Shown piece after piece: positions 42,670 to 50,426 of a stretch of 64,000 bases of DNA; the first letter of the stretch is position 1, and each line of letters opens with the position of its first letter. The DNA comes from Conyzicola nivalis_A (GTDB lineage Bacteria; Actinomycetota; Actinomycetes; Actinomycetales; Microbacteriaceae). A program made the translations under genes and the position numbers. The notes under the pieces were generated by a model that was given only the letters and a program-made list of their open reading frames with translations, did no database searches and was not told the DNA's origin. The stretch is from positions 372,001-436,000 of the forward strand of contig NZ_JBEPSJ010000002.1 in assembly GCF_040548875.1 (NCBI RefSeq), given 5' to 3'.

Positions 42670-43782
42670 TCAGCGGCGGACGGCGCCCAGGCGCGGCAGC
42701 CGCGGCACGTTGGCCTCGGCGCCCGCGTCACGCGGCACGATCACTTCTTGTGCCGCGGCGATGCGGATGTCGTCGGCGAGCACCGACAGCTCGGCGTCGT
42801 GCTCGGTGTTGCGTTTGATCACGGCGAGGGCGATCGGCCCCAGCTCGAAGTGCATCGCCGCCGTGGTGACGACGCCGATCGGGTCGTCGGAGCCGGCGAG
42901 CACCACGGGGCTTCCCGCGGCGGGCAGCACGCCGTCGGAGCCGTCGAGGTGCAGCATGACGAGCCTGCGCGGAGGGTGCCCGAGGTTGTGCACCTTGGCG
43001 ACGGTCTCCTGTCCGCGGTAGCAGCCCTTCGTGAGGTGCACGGCCGAGCGCAGCCAGTCGAGCTCGTGCGGGATCGACCTCTCGTCGACCTCGGTGGCGA
43101 AGCGAGGGCGCCAGGCGGCGACCCGCAGAGCCTCGAGGGCGAGCAGGCCGGCGACGGGCAGGGCGGATGCCTCGGCCGACGCCGCACTCTCGATGAGCCG
43201 CTCGCTGTAGGTCCACTCCACGCCCGGATGCTCGGCGACGTGCGCGTACTGGTGGCCGCCCTGCACGACCGAGCGCCACGGGTCGTTCCAGACAAGGGGC
43301 ACGCCGTTCGGCGCCGCCGCCTCGATCGCGGGAGTGCCGAGCGAGCCGATGGTGACGAAGTCGTCGCTGCGGTCGGCGAGCTCGACGCGCAGCATAAAGC
43401 GCATCTTGGTCAGCCAGGCGAGAAGGCCCTCGGCCTCGCCGGCGTCGACGAGCAGCCAGGTCGTGTCGCCGTCGTCGATGACGCGCATGGCGTATTCGAG
43501 CCGGCCGTTGATGTCAAGCTGCAGCGTCTCGCTCGAGTCGCCGGGCTTCATGCCCTTGATCGACTGCGAGGTGAGCGAGTCGAGCCAGCTCAGCCGGTCG
43601 GGGCCGCTGACGGTGACGACACCGTGGTGGGAGAGGTCGACGATGGCGGTGCCTTCGGCGAGGCGCTTCTGCTCGCCGAGCGGGTTGCCGTAGTGCTCGG
43701 GCGGCGAGCCGACAGCGCCGGGGAGGGATGCGAACGGGCTCGCGCCCTTCGACAGGTTCAGGGGGCGATCCTCACTCGACAC
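42670..43782 (-). CDS. ygfZ: Folate-binding protein YgfZ (Fe-S maintenance)
   Basis: A 370-residue GcvT-fold protein. The hallmark is KGCYRGQETVAKVHNLGHPP (family K-G-C-Y-x-G-Q-E). The N-terminus has DLSHHGVVTVSGPDRLSWLD. YgfZ uses tetrahydrofolate to help assemble or repair certain Fe-S enzymes. GTG start; it overlaps the FABP gene by 11 bp. Confidence 0.92.
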   Translation of the reverse strand: MSSEDRPLNLSKGASPFASLPGAVGSPPEHYGNPLGEQKRLAEGTAIVDLSHHGVVTVSGPDRLSWLDSLTSQSIKGMKPGDSSETLQLDINGRLEYAMRVIDDGDTTWLLVDAGEAEGLLAWLTKMRFMLRVELADRSDDFVTIGSLGTPAIEAAAPNGVPLVWNDPWRSVVQGGHQYAHVAEHPGVEWTYSERLIESAASAEASALPVAGLLALEALRVAAWRPRFATEVDERSIPHELDWLRSAVHLTKGCYRGQETVAKVHNLGHPPRRLVMLHLDGSDGVLPAAGSPVVLAGSDDPIGVVTTAAMHFELGPIALAVIKRNTEHDAELSVLADDIRIAAAQEVIVPRDAGAEANVPRLPRLGAVRR

Positions 43783-44368
43783 GGCTGAGGCTCCCCGACG
43801 AGTGCGTGCGCAGGTCCTGACCGAGCGCGGCGATGTCCCAGGCCCAGAGCAGTTTGCTCTCGACCAGGCCGTAGATGCGGGTGGCCGCCGAGTACTCCTT
43901 GGCCGTGGCCGTGCGCAGCACGGCATCCGTCGCCAGATCGATCCGCGGGCCCTTGATCTGCCCGATGTAGAGCTCGCTCACCCCCAGCGGGTGCACGAGC
44001 GACACCTCGATGTCGAAACCGCCGTCGGTGTTGCGCAGCGTCTCGACCTCCTCCGCGTTCGCGTAGGGCTTGGCGCCGATGCCGGGCAGCATGCCGGGGC
44101 CGGAGTCGCCCTGGTGCGACGGACGGCTGAGCCGCCAGTATCCGGTCTCGGCGACGTGCGGGGTGTTGGCGCCGTCGAGCGACCACGTGTACGACGTGTA
44201 GTTCAGGTACGGCAGGCCGTCGTGGGTGAAGCTGAGGCGCTGCCCGAATTCGTGCTCACGGATCTCGTCGCCCACGGCGTAGTGCACGACGCCGGTTCCC
44301 TCCCACAGGCCGATGAGCCAGGAAAGGGGTACGAGTTCGGCGGGGAGGTCGGAGTTGAGCTCGATCAC
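43772..44368 (-). CDS. FABP/nitrobindin-family protein
   Basis: A 198-residue ten-stranded beta-barrel protein (DUF1794, THAP4/nitrobindin-like). The signature is WLIGLWEGTGVVHY near the N-terminus, with FGQRLSFTHDGLPYLNYTSY and AETGYWRLSR. Nitrobindins bind ferric heme through a C-terminal histidine and isomerise peroxynitrite; the candidate histidine is in QDLRTHSSGSL, but this is uncertain. GTG start, cytoplasmic, coupled to ygfZ. Confidence 0.85.
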   Translation of the reverse strand: MIELNSDLPAELVPLSWLIGLWEGTGVVHYAVGDEIREHEFGQRLSFTHDGLPYLNYTSYTWSLDGANTPHVAETGYWRLSRPSHQGDSGPGMLPGIGAKPYANAEEVETLRNTDGGFDIEVSLVHPLGVSELYIGQIKGPRIDLATDAVLRTATAKEYSAATRIYGLVESKLLWAWDIAALGQDLRTHSSGSLSRVE

Positions 44369-44384
44369 GCGCTACTCCAGGGGA

Positions 44385-44495
44385 TCAGCGCTGGCCGCGG
44401 AAGAGGTTGTAGAGCACGACGATCGAGGTGTATCCGATCGCGAGGCTCGCCAGAACGAGGAGTCCGGTGAAGAAGAGTTCCAGAGCGACGATCAT
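44385..44495 (-). CDS. Small single-helix membrane protein (36 aa)
   Basis: MIVALELFFTGLLVLASLAI, then GYTSIVVLYNLFRGQR and TGA. ATG 44495-44493. One transmembrane helix with a basic end, sitting 16 bp upstream of the FABP gene on the same strand and with GAAG before the start. The clean hydrophobic pattern, codon bias and position support a real gene; function unknown. Confidence 0.55.
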   Translation of the reverse strand: MIVALELFFTGLLVLASLAIGYTSIVVLYNLFRGQR

Positions 44496-44529
44496 GACTT
44501 CAGCCTAACCGCGATTCGCGCGCGTCGCT

Positions 44530-44787
44530 TCAGGAAACCACGGCGAAGATCGCCGTCGACGCGGCGAGCGCGACGAGCGCCCCGCCGGTGGAGACCATCA
44601 CCCGGGTGACGAAGCCCTCTTTGCGGCGGATGGCGAGCTGGATCGTGAAGGCCGCGATGATCGCGGCCGCGAAGACGATGGGCACCCAGGTGAAGTACTG
44701 GTCAGGCGCCGAAAAGAGCCCGATCACGACCGCTCCGATGATCGCGAGGGCCCACACGGGGAGGATGCTTGCCAGCTGCCAGGTCAC
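44530..44787 (-). CDS. Small membrane protein (85 aa)
   Basis: Three hydrophobic helices (about 10-27, 33-52, 65-84) separated by short polar loops (SAPDQYFTW, RRKEGFVTR). GTG start. It is upstream of the 36-residue protein on the same strand and divergent from glnR. No named domain. Confidence 0.7.
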   Translation of the reverse strand: MTWQLASILPVWALAIIGAVVIGLFSAPDQYFTWVPIVFAAAIIAAFTIQLAIRRKEGFVTRVMVSTGGALVALAASTAIFAVVS

Positions 44788-44838
44788 AAAGCAATCTTAA
44801 GCCGCTTGTAGACTGTGCGGAGGCACTTTGGAGGACCC

Positions 44839-45531
44839 GTGGCGCAGCTGCTTATCCTGACCTCTGCGGGCGACAATGACGTACTCCCCGCATTGGGGCT
44901 ACTCAGTCATAAAACTCGACAAATCCCGGCTGAGCCGGCTTCGCTCATCACCGCGCCCACGTGCGACCTCATCTTCATCGACGCCCGCTACGATCTGGCC
45001 AGCTCGAAGTCGCTCTGCAAGATCCTGAACACGACGGGCGTGAACGTTCCGCTCATCCTGATCCTCACCGAGGGCGGCCTCACCGCCGTCAGCGCCGACT
45101 GGGGCGTCGACGACGTCATCCTCGAGGGCGCGGGACCGGCAGAGGCGGATGCTCGCATCCGGCTGGCGATCGGACGTCAGGCCCAGGACAAGTCGAGCAC
45201 CAAGATCCAGGCCTCCGGAGTGGTCATCGACGAGGCCAGCTACTCGGCCAAGGTGCACGGCAAACCGCTCGACCTCACGTTCAAGGAGTTCGAGCTGCTG
45301 CGCTTCCTGGCGACGCATCCCTCCCGTGTCTTCACCCGCGAGCAGCTGCTCAGCGAGGTGTGGGGCTACGACTACTTCGGCGGAACCCGCACCGTCGACG
45401 TGCACGTGCGCCGTCTGCGCGCCAAGCTCGGCGACCTCGAGTCGCTCATCGGCACGGTGCGCAACGTCGGCTACCGGTTCAACGTGTACGACGACGAGAA
45501 CGAGCGGTTCCCGGCGCCTCTCGTCAACTGA
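44839..45531 (+). CDS. glnR: Orphan response regulator GlnR (nitrogen)
   Basis: A 230-residue OmpR-type regulator. GTG 44839 is chosen for the GGAGG site. The receiver start LLILTSAGDNDVLPALGLLS, the aspartate 48 region CDLIFIDARYDL and ADWGVDDVILEGAGPAEADA are those of actinobacterial GlnR, whose aspartate is not phosphorylated. Winged helix: FKEFELLRFLATHPSRVFTR, LLSEVWGYDYFGGTRTVDVH. It controls nitrogen assimilation genes. No cognate kinase is present. mshD follows, as in mycobacteria. Confidence 0.92.
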   Translation: MAQLLILTSAGDNDVLPALGLLSHKTRQIPAEPASLITAPTCDLIFIDARYDLASSKSLCKILNTTGVNVPLILILTEGGLTAVSADWGVDDVILEGAGPAEADARIRLAIGRQAQDKSSTKIQASGVVIDEASYSAKVHGKPLDLTFKEFELLRFLATHPSRVFTREQLLSEVWGYDYFGGTRTVDVHVRRLRAKLGDLESLIGTVRNVGYRFNVYDDENERFPAPLVN

Positions 45532-45536
45532 CGGTC

Positions 45537-45608
45537 ATTGAGCCTGCGCGGTGGAGCTGTAGGAATCGCGCCAGCGATTCGGCGACCCCAGCGCCGACTG
45601 AGCCTGCG
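45537..45608. repeat. Repeat-rich spacer between glnR and mshD
   Basis: The decamer TGAGCCTGCG occurs at 45539 and 45599, flanking a small hairpin GAATCGC-N4-GCGATTC (45563-45580). The TTGAGCCTG core resembles the REP-like family seen at 30007 and inside mshD. Confidence 0.45.
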
Positions 45609-45623
45609 AGGGAGGATAGACCA

Positions 45624-46478
45624 ATGACAGTCGAGCAACTCGCATCCCGCCCCGACTGGTTCGATGTTCTGGTTCAGCGCGCCGCCCGGGCCGACGGCCA
45701 GCCGCCGTTCTCCGACGGGAGTCTCGTCGAGCTCGCTACGGGTAGACGTCGGCTGCTCGCGATCGGCGATGTGGCGGCGGCGCTCTACACACCGGGCGAG
45801 GCCGAGTTCGTCGTCGACCCCGACGCCCGCAGACACGGGCACGGCACGGAGTTGCTCGAGCACCTGCTCGCACTCGACGCCGGGCTGAAGGTGTGGGCGC
45901 ACGGCGACCACAGGGGCGCGCGGGCGCTTGCGGCGAGCCACGGGCTGGCGCCGATGCGCGAGCTGTTGCAGCTGCGGGCCACGGCCCCTGAGCACGTCGA
46001 AGGGGCGCACGCCGAAAGCGGCGCTTCGACAAGCTCGGCGACCGGAACAGGCTCAACGACCGGGGCGTTCGCGGTCGGACGCGACGAGGACGCCTGGCTC
46101 GAGCTCAACGCCCGCGCGTTCGCCTCGCACCCCGAGCAAGGCGCGGTGAACCGCGCCGACCTCGACGTGCTCATGGCCGAGCCATGGTTCGACGCCGACG
46201 ACTTCCTGCTGATGCGCGCCGGCGACGCCCTCGTCGGCTACTGCTGGCTCAAGGTCGAACACGGCATCGGCGAGTTCTACGTGGTCGGCGTCTCCCCCGA
46301 CCGTCAGGGCGAGGGGCTGGGCCGCCGTCTCGTCGAGGCGGGCCTGGGTCGGTTGGCCGAGCGCGGCATCCGCGAGGCCCGCCTGTATGTCGAGGCCGAC
46401 AACGCCCCGGCCGTCGCCCTGTACCGGTCGTACGGATTCGACGACCACTCGATCGATATCCAGTACGCCCGGCCGTAG
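45624..46478 (+). CDS. mshD: Mycothiol synthase MshD
   Basis: A 284-residue protein with two GNAT domains: a degenerate N-terminal one (FVVDPDARRHGHGTELLEHL) and an active C-terminal one (FYVVGVSPDRQGEGLGRRLV, YVEADNAPAVALYRSYGFDD). It acetylates Cys-GlcN-Ins, the last step of mycothiol synthesis. Start ATG with GGGAGGA upstream. The linker (about residues 121-148, EHVEGAHAESGASTSSATGT...) is unusual: its codons are a REP-like inverted repeat inserted in frame. Confidence 0.9.
   Translation: MTVEQLASRPDWFDVLVQRAARADGQPPFSDGSLVELATGRRRLLAIGDVAAALYTPGEAEFVVDPDARRHGHGTELLEHLLALDAGLKVWAHGDHRGARALAASHGLAPMRELLQLRATAPEHVEGAHAESGASTSSATGTGSTTGAFAVGRDEDAWLELNARAFASHPEQGAVNRADLDVLMAEPWFDADDFLLMRAGDALVGYCWLKVEHGIGEFYVVGVSPDRQGEGLGRRLVEAGLGRLAERGIREARLYVEADNAPAVALYRSYGFDDHSIDIQYARP
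45983..46044. repeat. REP-like element inside mshD
   Basis: Left arm CCCTGAGCACGTCGAAGG and right arm CTTCGACAAGCTCGGCGACC are imperfect reverse complements (about 15 of 20) around an 11-bp centre, followed by another partial arm GGCTCAACGACCGG (46050-46063). It contributes a hydrophilic Ser/Thr/Ala/Gly linker and leaves the frame open. Confidence 0.6.
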
Positions 46479-46530
46479 CCGCGAGAAACTCGTTCATCAG
46501 TCATTCACGCGACAGTGGGATGATGGCGGG

Positions 46531-48708
46531 ATGGATAGCGAAAACACTCTCATCGATGCACTGGCCCCCAGCGAATCGCTCGACGAGTACGACATCGACG
46601 AGTCGTCGAGCGTCGACGACGGCTCGCTGCCCTACGACCGCTACCTCGACCGCGAACTGAGCTGGCTCGCGTTCAACCAGCGGGTGCTGGAGCTCGCCGA
46701 AGACACGACCCTTCCGCTGCTCGAGCGCGCGAACTTCCTCGCCATCTTCGCGAGCAACCTCGACGAGTTCTTCATGGTGCGTGTCGCCGGACTCAAGCGC
46801 CGCATCGCCACCGGGCTCGCCGTGCCCACCAACGTGGGCACCGCGCCGGAAGACGTGCTCGCCGCCGTGAGCGCCAAGGCGCACGACCTGCAGCACCGCC
46901 ACGCCGTCGCGTTCGGCGACCACGTGAAGCCCGCGCTCGACGAGGCCGGCATCCACATCGAGACGTGGAGCGACCTCGACGAGGCCGACCGCGACCGCGC
47001 GCACGAGATCTTCTCGCTGCAGATCTTCCCGGTACTGATGCCGCTCGCCGTCGACCCGGCGCACCCGTTCCCCTATATCTCCGGCCTCTCGCTCAACCTC
47101 GCCGTGCGCGTGCGCAACCCGAAGACCGACAAGGTCGAGTTCGCGCGTCTCAAGGTGCCGACCGTGCTCCCGCGCTTCGTTCAGCTGCCCAACGACGGCA
47201 GCGGTCGCCTGCGCTTCATCCCGATCGAGGACCTGATCTCCAACCACCTCGGCGAGCTGTTCCCGGGCATGGAGATCCTCGAGCACCACGAGTTCCGCGT
47301 CACCCGCAATGAAGACGTCGAGGTCGACGAGGACGAGTCGGAGAACCTCATCCAGGCGCTCGAGAAGCAACTGCTCAACCGCCGCTTCGGCCCGCCGATC
47401 CGCCTCGAGATCACCGAGGACATGGATGACCTCACCCTCGGTCTGCTGGTGCGCGAGCTCGACATCACCGAGCAGGAGGTCTACCGCCTGCCCGCTCCCC
47501 TCGACCTGGGCGGGCTGTTCCAGCTCAACCGCATCGACCGTCCGCTGCTGAAGTACGCGAAGCACGTGCCGACGACGAGCGTGAGCCTGCTGCCGAACGA
47601 GCCGAACGCGGCGCCGAACATCTTCACGTCGATCGCGAAGGGCGACGTGCTGCTGCACCACCCCTACGAGTCGTTCTCGACGAGCGTGCAGACCTTCCTC
47701 GAGCAGGCCGCCGCCGACCCGAACGTGCTCGCCATCAAACAGACGCTGTACCGCACCAGCGGCGACAGCCCCATCGTCGAGGCGCTCATCGCGGCCGCCG
47801 AGGCCGGCAAGGCCGTTCTCGCGCTCGTCGAGATCAAGGCGCGTTTCGACGAGACCGCCAACATCAACTGGGCGCGCAAGCTCGAGAAGGCCGGTGTGCA
47901 CGTGGTCTACGGCCTCGTCGGGCTGAAGACGCACTGCAAGCTCGCCCTGGTGATCCGCCAGGAGCGCGGCGTGCTCAAGCACTACAGCCACATCGGCACC
48001 GGAAACTACAACCCGAAGACCAGCCGCATCTATGAAGACCTCGGGCTGCTCACCGACGACGACGTCGTCGGCAAGGACCTCACGCGCCTGTTCAACGAGC
48101 TGTCGGGCTACGCGATCGAGAAGAAGTTCAAGCGCCTGCTGGTTGCCCCGCTGCACCTGCGCAAGGGACTGCTCAAGCACATCAAGACCGAGACCGACAA
48201 CGCGAAGGCCGGCCTGCCGTCGGGCATCCGCATCAAGCTCAACTCGATCGTCGACGAGGCCATCATCGACGCGCTGTACCGGGCGAGCAACGCGGGGGTC
48301 CCGGTGGATCTCGTGGTGCGCGGCATCTGCGGCATCCGCCCCGGCGTCGAGGGGATGAGCGAGAACATCCGCGTGCGCTCCGTGCTCGGGCGCTACCTCG
48401 AGCACGCCCGCATCTTCTCGTTCGTGAACAACGGCGACCCGCAGGTCTACATCGGCAGCGCCGACATGATGCACCGCAACCTCGACCGCCGCGTCGAGGC
48501 GCTCGTGCGACTCGTGGCCCCCGACCAGCTGCGCCAGATCGACGAGCTGTTCGAGCTGGCCCTCGCCGAGGACACCTCGTCGTGGTGGCTCGACGAGACC
48601 GGCGAGTGGACGCGCCACTCCCGCGCCGAGAGCGGCGAGCCGCTGCGCGACATGCAGAACGTGATCATGAAGCGCATCTCGCAGCGCAAGCGCGCGATCT
48701 CCCGCTAG
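46531..48708 (+). CDS. ppk: Polyphosphate kinase PPK1
   Basis: A 725-residue enzyme building polyphosphate from ATP. Catalytic histidines are His468 (VGLKTHCKLALVI) and His487 (HYSHIGTGNYNPKTSRIYED); YDRYLDRELSWLAFNQRVLE is the N-terminal domain, and IKQTLYRTSGDSPIVEALI and IGSADMMHRNLDRRVEALVR mark the catalytic domains. ATG 46531 gives a 30-residue acidic leader (EYDIDESSSVDDGS). It opens the ppk-(S66)-mutT1-pst stretch, linking storage and uptake of phosphate. Confidence 0.96.
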   Translation: MDSENTLIDALAPSESLDEYDIDESSSVDDGSLPYDRYLDRELSWLAFNQRVLELAEDTTLPLLERANFLAIFASNLDEFFMVRVAGLKRRIATGLAVPTNVGTAPEDVLAAVSAKAHDLQHRHAVAFGDHVKPALDEAGIHIETWSDLDEADRDRAHEIFSLQIFPVLMPLAVDPAHPFPYISGLSLNLAVRVRNPKTDKVEFARLKVPTVLPRFVQLPNDGSGRLRFIPIEDLISNHLGELFPGMEILEHHEFRVTRNEDVEVDEDESENLIQALEKQLLNRRFGPPIRLEITEDMDDLTLGLLVRELDITEQEVYRLPAPLDLGGLFQLNRIDRPLLKYAKHVPTTSVSLLPNEPNAAPNIFTSIAKGDVLLHHPYESFSTSVQTFLEQAAADPNVLAIKQTLYRTSGDSPIVEALIAAAEAGKAVLALVEIKARFDETANINWARKLEKAGVHVVYGLVGLKTHCKLALVIRQERGVLKHYSHIGTGNYNPKTSRIYEDLGLLTDDDVVGKDLTRLFNELSGYAIEKKFKRLLVAPLHLRKGLLKHIKTETDNAKAGLPSGIRIKLNSIVDEAIIDALYRASNAGVPVDLVVRGICGIRPGVEGMSENIRVRSVLGRYLEHARIFSFVNNGDPQVYIGSADMMHRNLDRRVEALVRLVAPDQLRQIDELFELALAEDTSSWWLDETGEWTRHSRAESGEPLRDMQNVIMKRISQRKRAISR

Positions 48709-48719
48709 GAACGGGCGGC

Positions 48720-49752
48720 ATGGCCGGCATCGTCTACCCCCGCCCGCTGCGGCGGGGCGGCGTGGTCGGCGTGCCTGCCCCGTCGTCGGGGATCCCCGAC
48801 GACCTGCGCGGCCGGCTCGACTCCGCGGTCGCGGCGCTTCGAGTCCCGCGGCCTGCGGGTCGCTCTGGGCAAGCTGGTGTGGGCCGGCGGGCTGGTCTCC
48901 GGGCCGGCCGCCGACCGGGCCGCCGAGCTGACCGCATTCTTCGAACGGGCGGATGTTCGCGCGGTCGTCCCCCCGTGGGGAGGCGATCTCGCCATCGACC
49001 TCGTCGGATTGCTCGACTGGGACGCGCTCGCCCGCGATCCGACCTGGTTCGTCGGCTGGTCGGACATCTCGACCCTGCTGCTGCCGCTCACGATCACCAC
49101 GGGCATCGCCACCCTGCACGGCGCGAACCTCATGGACGAGCCCTACGAGCTGCCGGAGGAGTTCGAGCGCTGGACGACGCTCGCCTCCGCCGCGGCGGGC
49201 GACACGGTGGTGCAACGGTCGGCGCCGCGCCGCCGGACCCGGCCATGGGCCGACTGGGAGCACGAACCGCTCGACCGGGATCGGGCGTACGAGGAGCCGA
49301 CGGCCTGGCGCACGCTCTCCGGCGCCACCGAGGCCGCGTTCTCGGGGCGGCTCATCGGCGGCTGTCTCGACACGGTGTCGCTGCTCGCCGGAACCCGGTT
49401 CGGCGACGTCGACGGGTTCGCGGCCCGCCACGCCCCCGAGGGCCTCGTGGTCTACCTCGAAGTCGCCGAGGCCGACGCCGTGACCGCGGCCAGGATGCTG
49501 CACGCCGTGCGGCTGGCCGGCTGGTTCGACCACGCGAACGGCGTGCTCATCGGGCGCACCGTCGCGCCGTCCCGCGACGGGATGAGCCAGGAGGACGCCG
49601 TGCGTTCCGCCCTCGGCGACCTCGACGTGCCCGTCATCCTCGACTTCGACGCCGGCCACGAGCCGCCCCAACTGCCGCTCGTCAACGGCGCCCTCGCCGA
49701 GGTCGTGCTCGGGGCGGGCTCGGGCACCATCTCCCAGCGTTTCGTGCCCTGA
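48720..49752 (+). pseudogene. S66 (LD-carboxypeptidase-like) protein, frameshifted
   Basis: Frame 1 from ATG 48720 reads MAGIVYPRPLRRGGVVGVPA, PSSGIPDDLRGRLDSAVAA and then loses sense; frame 2 continues FESRGLRVALGKLVWAGGLV and runs to TGA 49752. One extra C at 48831-48838 (GCGGCGCTTC) explains the break. S66 signs: PSS near the start, VVPPWGGDLAIDLVGLLDWD, FVGWSDISTLLLPLTITTGI, TLHGANLMD. The expected catalytic serine (RGGYGS region) is not clear, as PPWGGDLA replaces it. Either a sequencing indel or a decayed peptidoglycan-recycling gene. Between ppk and mutT1. Confidence 0.72.
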
Positions 49753-49760
49753 CCGGCGAC

Positions 49761-49782
49761 ACGATCTGCGGCGTTTGGGGCG
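49761..49782. repeat. Second copy of the 22-bp dispersed repeat
   Basis: Identical to 8327-8348 at 20 of 22 positions (CACGATCTGCG.CGT.TGGGGC). Begins 9 bp after the S66 stop. Only a weak right arm (GCCCCGATCGACGC at 49799) is found here. Confidence 0.55.
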
Positions 49783-49834
49783 GTTCGAGCGCGGCGGTGC
49801 CCCGATCGACGCAAACCGACGAGCGGAACCGAAC

Positions 49835-50242
49835 TCAGACGGCGAAGTCGACCGGGGTCGTCGACATCGGACCGCCGCACCGCTCCGAGCCGCCGGTGCG
49901 GGTCCACTCGAGGTCATAGCCGTCTTCCGCGAGCAGGGCTCCGGCGTCGTCGAGGGCGCGCAGCGTGAGCCGGTCGGGCGTCGACGTGAACGACCCGACC
50001 GTCCACGAGCCGTCGCCGTCGGGCCTGACAGTGAACATCAAGGAGTTGGCCGAAGTCGCGTCGGCTGAGCTCACGCAGTCTCCGTCGGCGCAGGCCTCGA
50101 GCGTGGCGAACTCCCCCGTGATGTGCACCTCCACCGAGTAGAGGTGGCCGATCGCCGTGCACGCGAAGGTGCACCCGGTGAGGGTGGCGAAGAGCAGGAC
50201 GACGGTGCCCGAAAACCCGACGATTAGTTTCATCCGCGACAT
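49835..50242 (-). CDS. Small lipoprotein
   Basis: A 135-residue lipoprotein: MSRMKLIVGFSGTVVLLFAT then lipobox LTGC (Cys24) and a beta-rich domain with three further cysteines (TFACTAIG, EACADGDCVSS) and another near the end (GSERCGG), so disulfides are likely. Not recognised. It is antisense to its neighbours, sitting between the S66 gene and mutT1. A GTTCACC-type direct repeat lies upstream (50313-50330). Confidence 0.7.
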   Translation of the reverse strand: MSRMKLIVGFSGTVVLLFATLTGCTFACTAIGHLYSVEVHITGEFATLEACADGDCVSSADATSANSLMFTVRPDGDGSWTVGSFTSTPDRLTLRALDDAGALLAEDGYDLEWTRTGGSERCGGPMSTTPVDFAV

Positions 50243-50312
50243 GGGCCAACGCTATCGACCGGCCGGATGCCGCGACAGGGCCGACCGGGAACGTTGCCGA
50301 ATCGACACCGCG

Positions 50313-50330
50313 GGTGAACGTGAGCGAAAC
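50313..50330 (-). promoter_or_regulatory. Weak PHO-box-like repeat before the lipoprotein gene
   Basis: On the minus strand GTTTCGC-TCAC-GTTCACC, two 11-nt-spaced units; the second is a perfect GTTCACC, the first matches at 4 of 7. About 71 bp upstream of the lipoprotein start. Confidence 0.3.
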
Positions 50331-50381
50331 GCTGTTCGAAAACGTGCACCGGGCGCCGACTCGTACCGGCAGAATGTTCGT

Positions 50382-50426
50382 ATGACGTCTTCCACCGCGG
50401 CCGAACGAACGAAGTCGACCCGGTGA
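50382..50426 (+). CDS. Possible 14-codon leader ORF coupled to mutT1
   Basis: ATG 50382 opens MTSSTAAERTKSTR and stops at TGA 50424, overlapping the GTG start of the Nudix gene (GTGA). There is no strong ribosome site. It may be a leader peptide allowing translational coupling, or chance. Confidence 0.25.
   Translation: MTSSTAAERTKSTR

Noticed and set aside
46501..49917. A 1138-codon open frame on the minus strand across ppk and the S66 gene
   Set aside because: It is the antisense image of ppk (High-GC codons leave antisense frames open). The plus-strand product is a full PPK1 with catalytic histidines.
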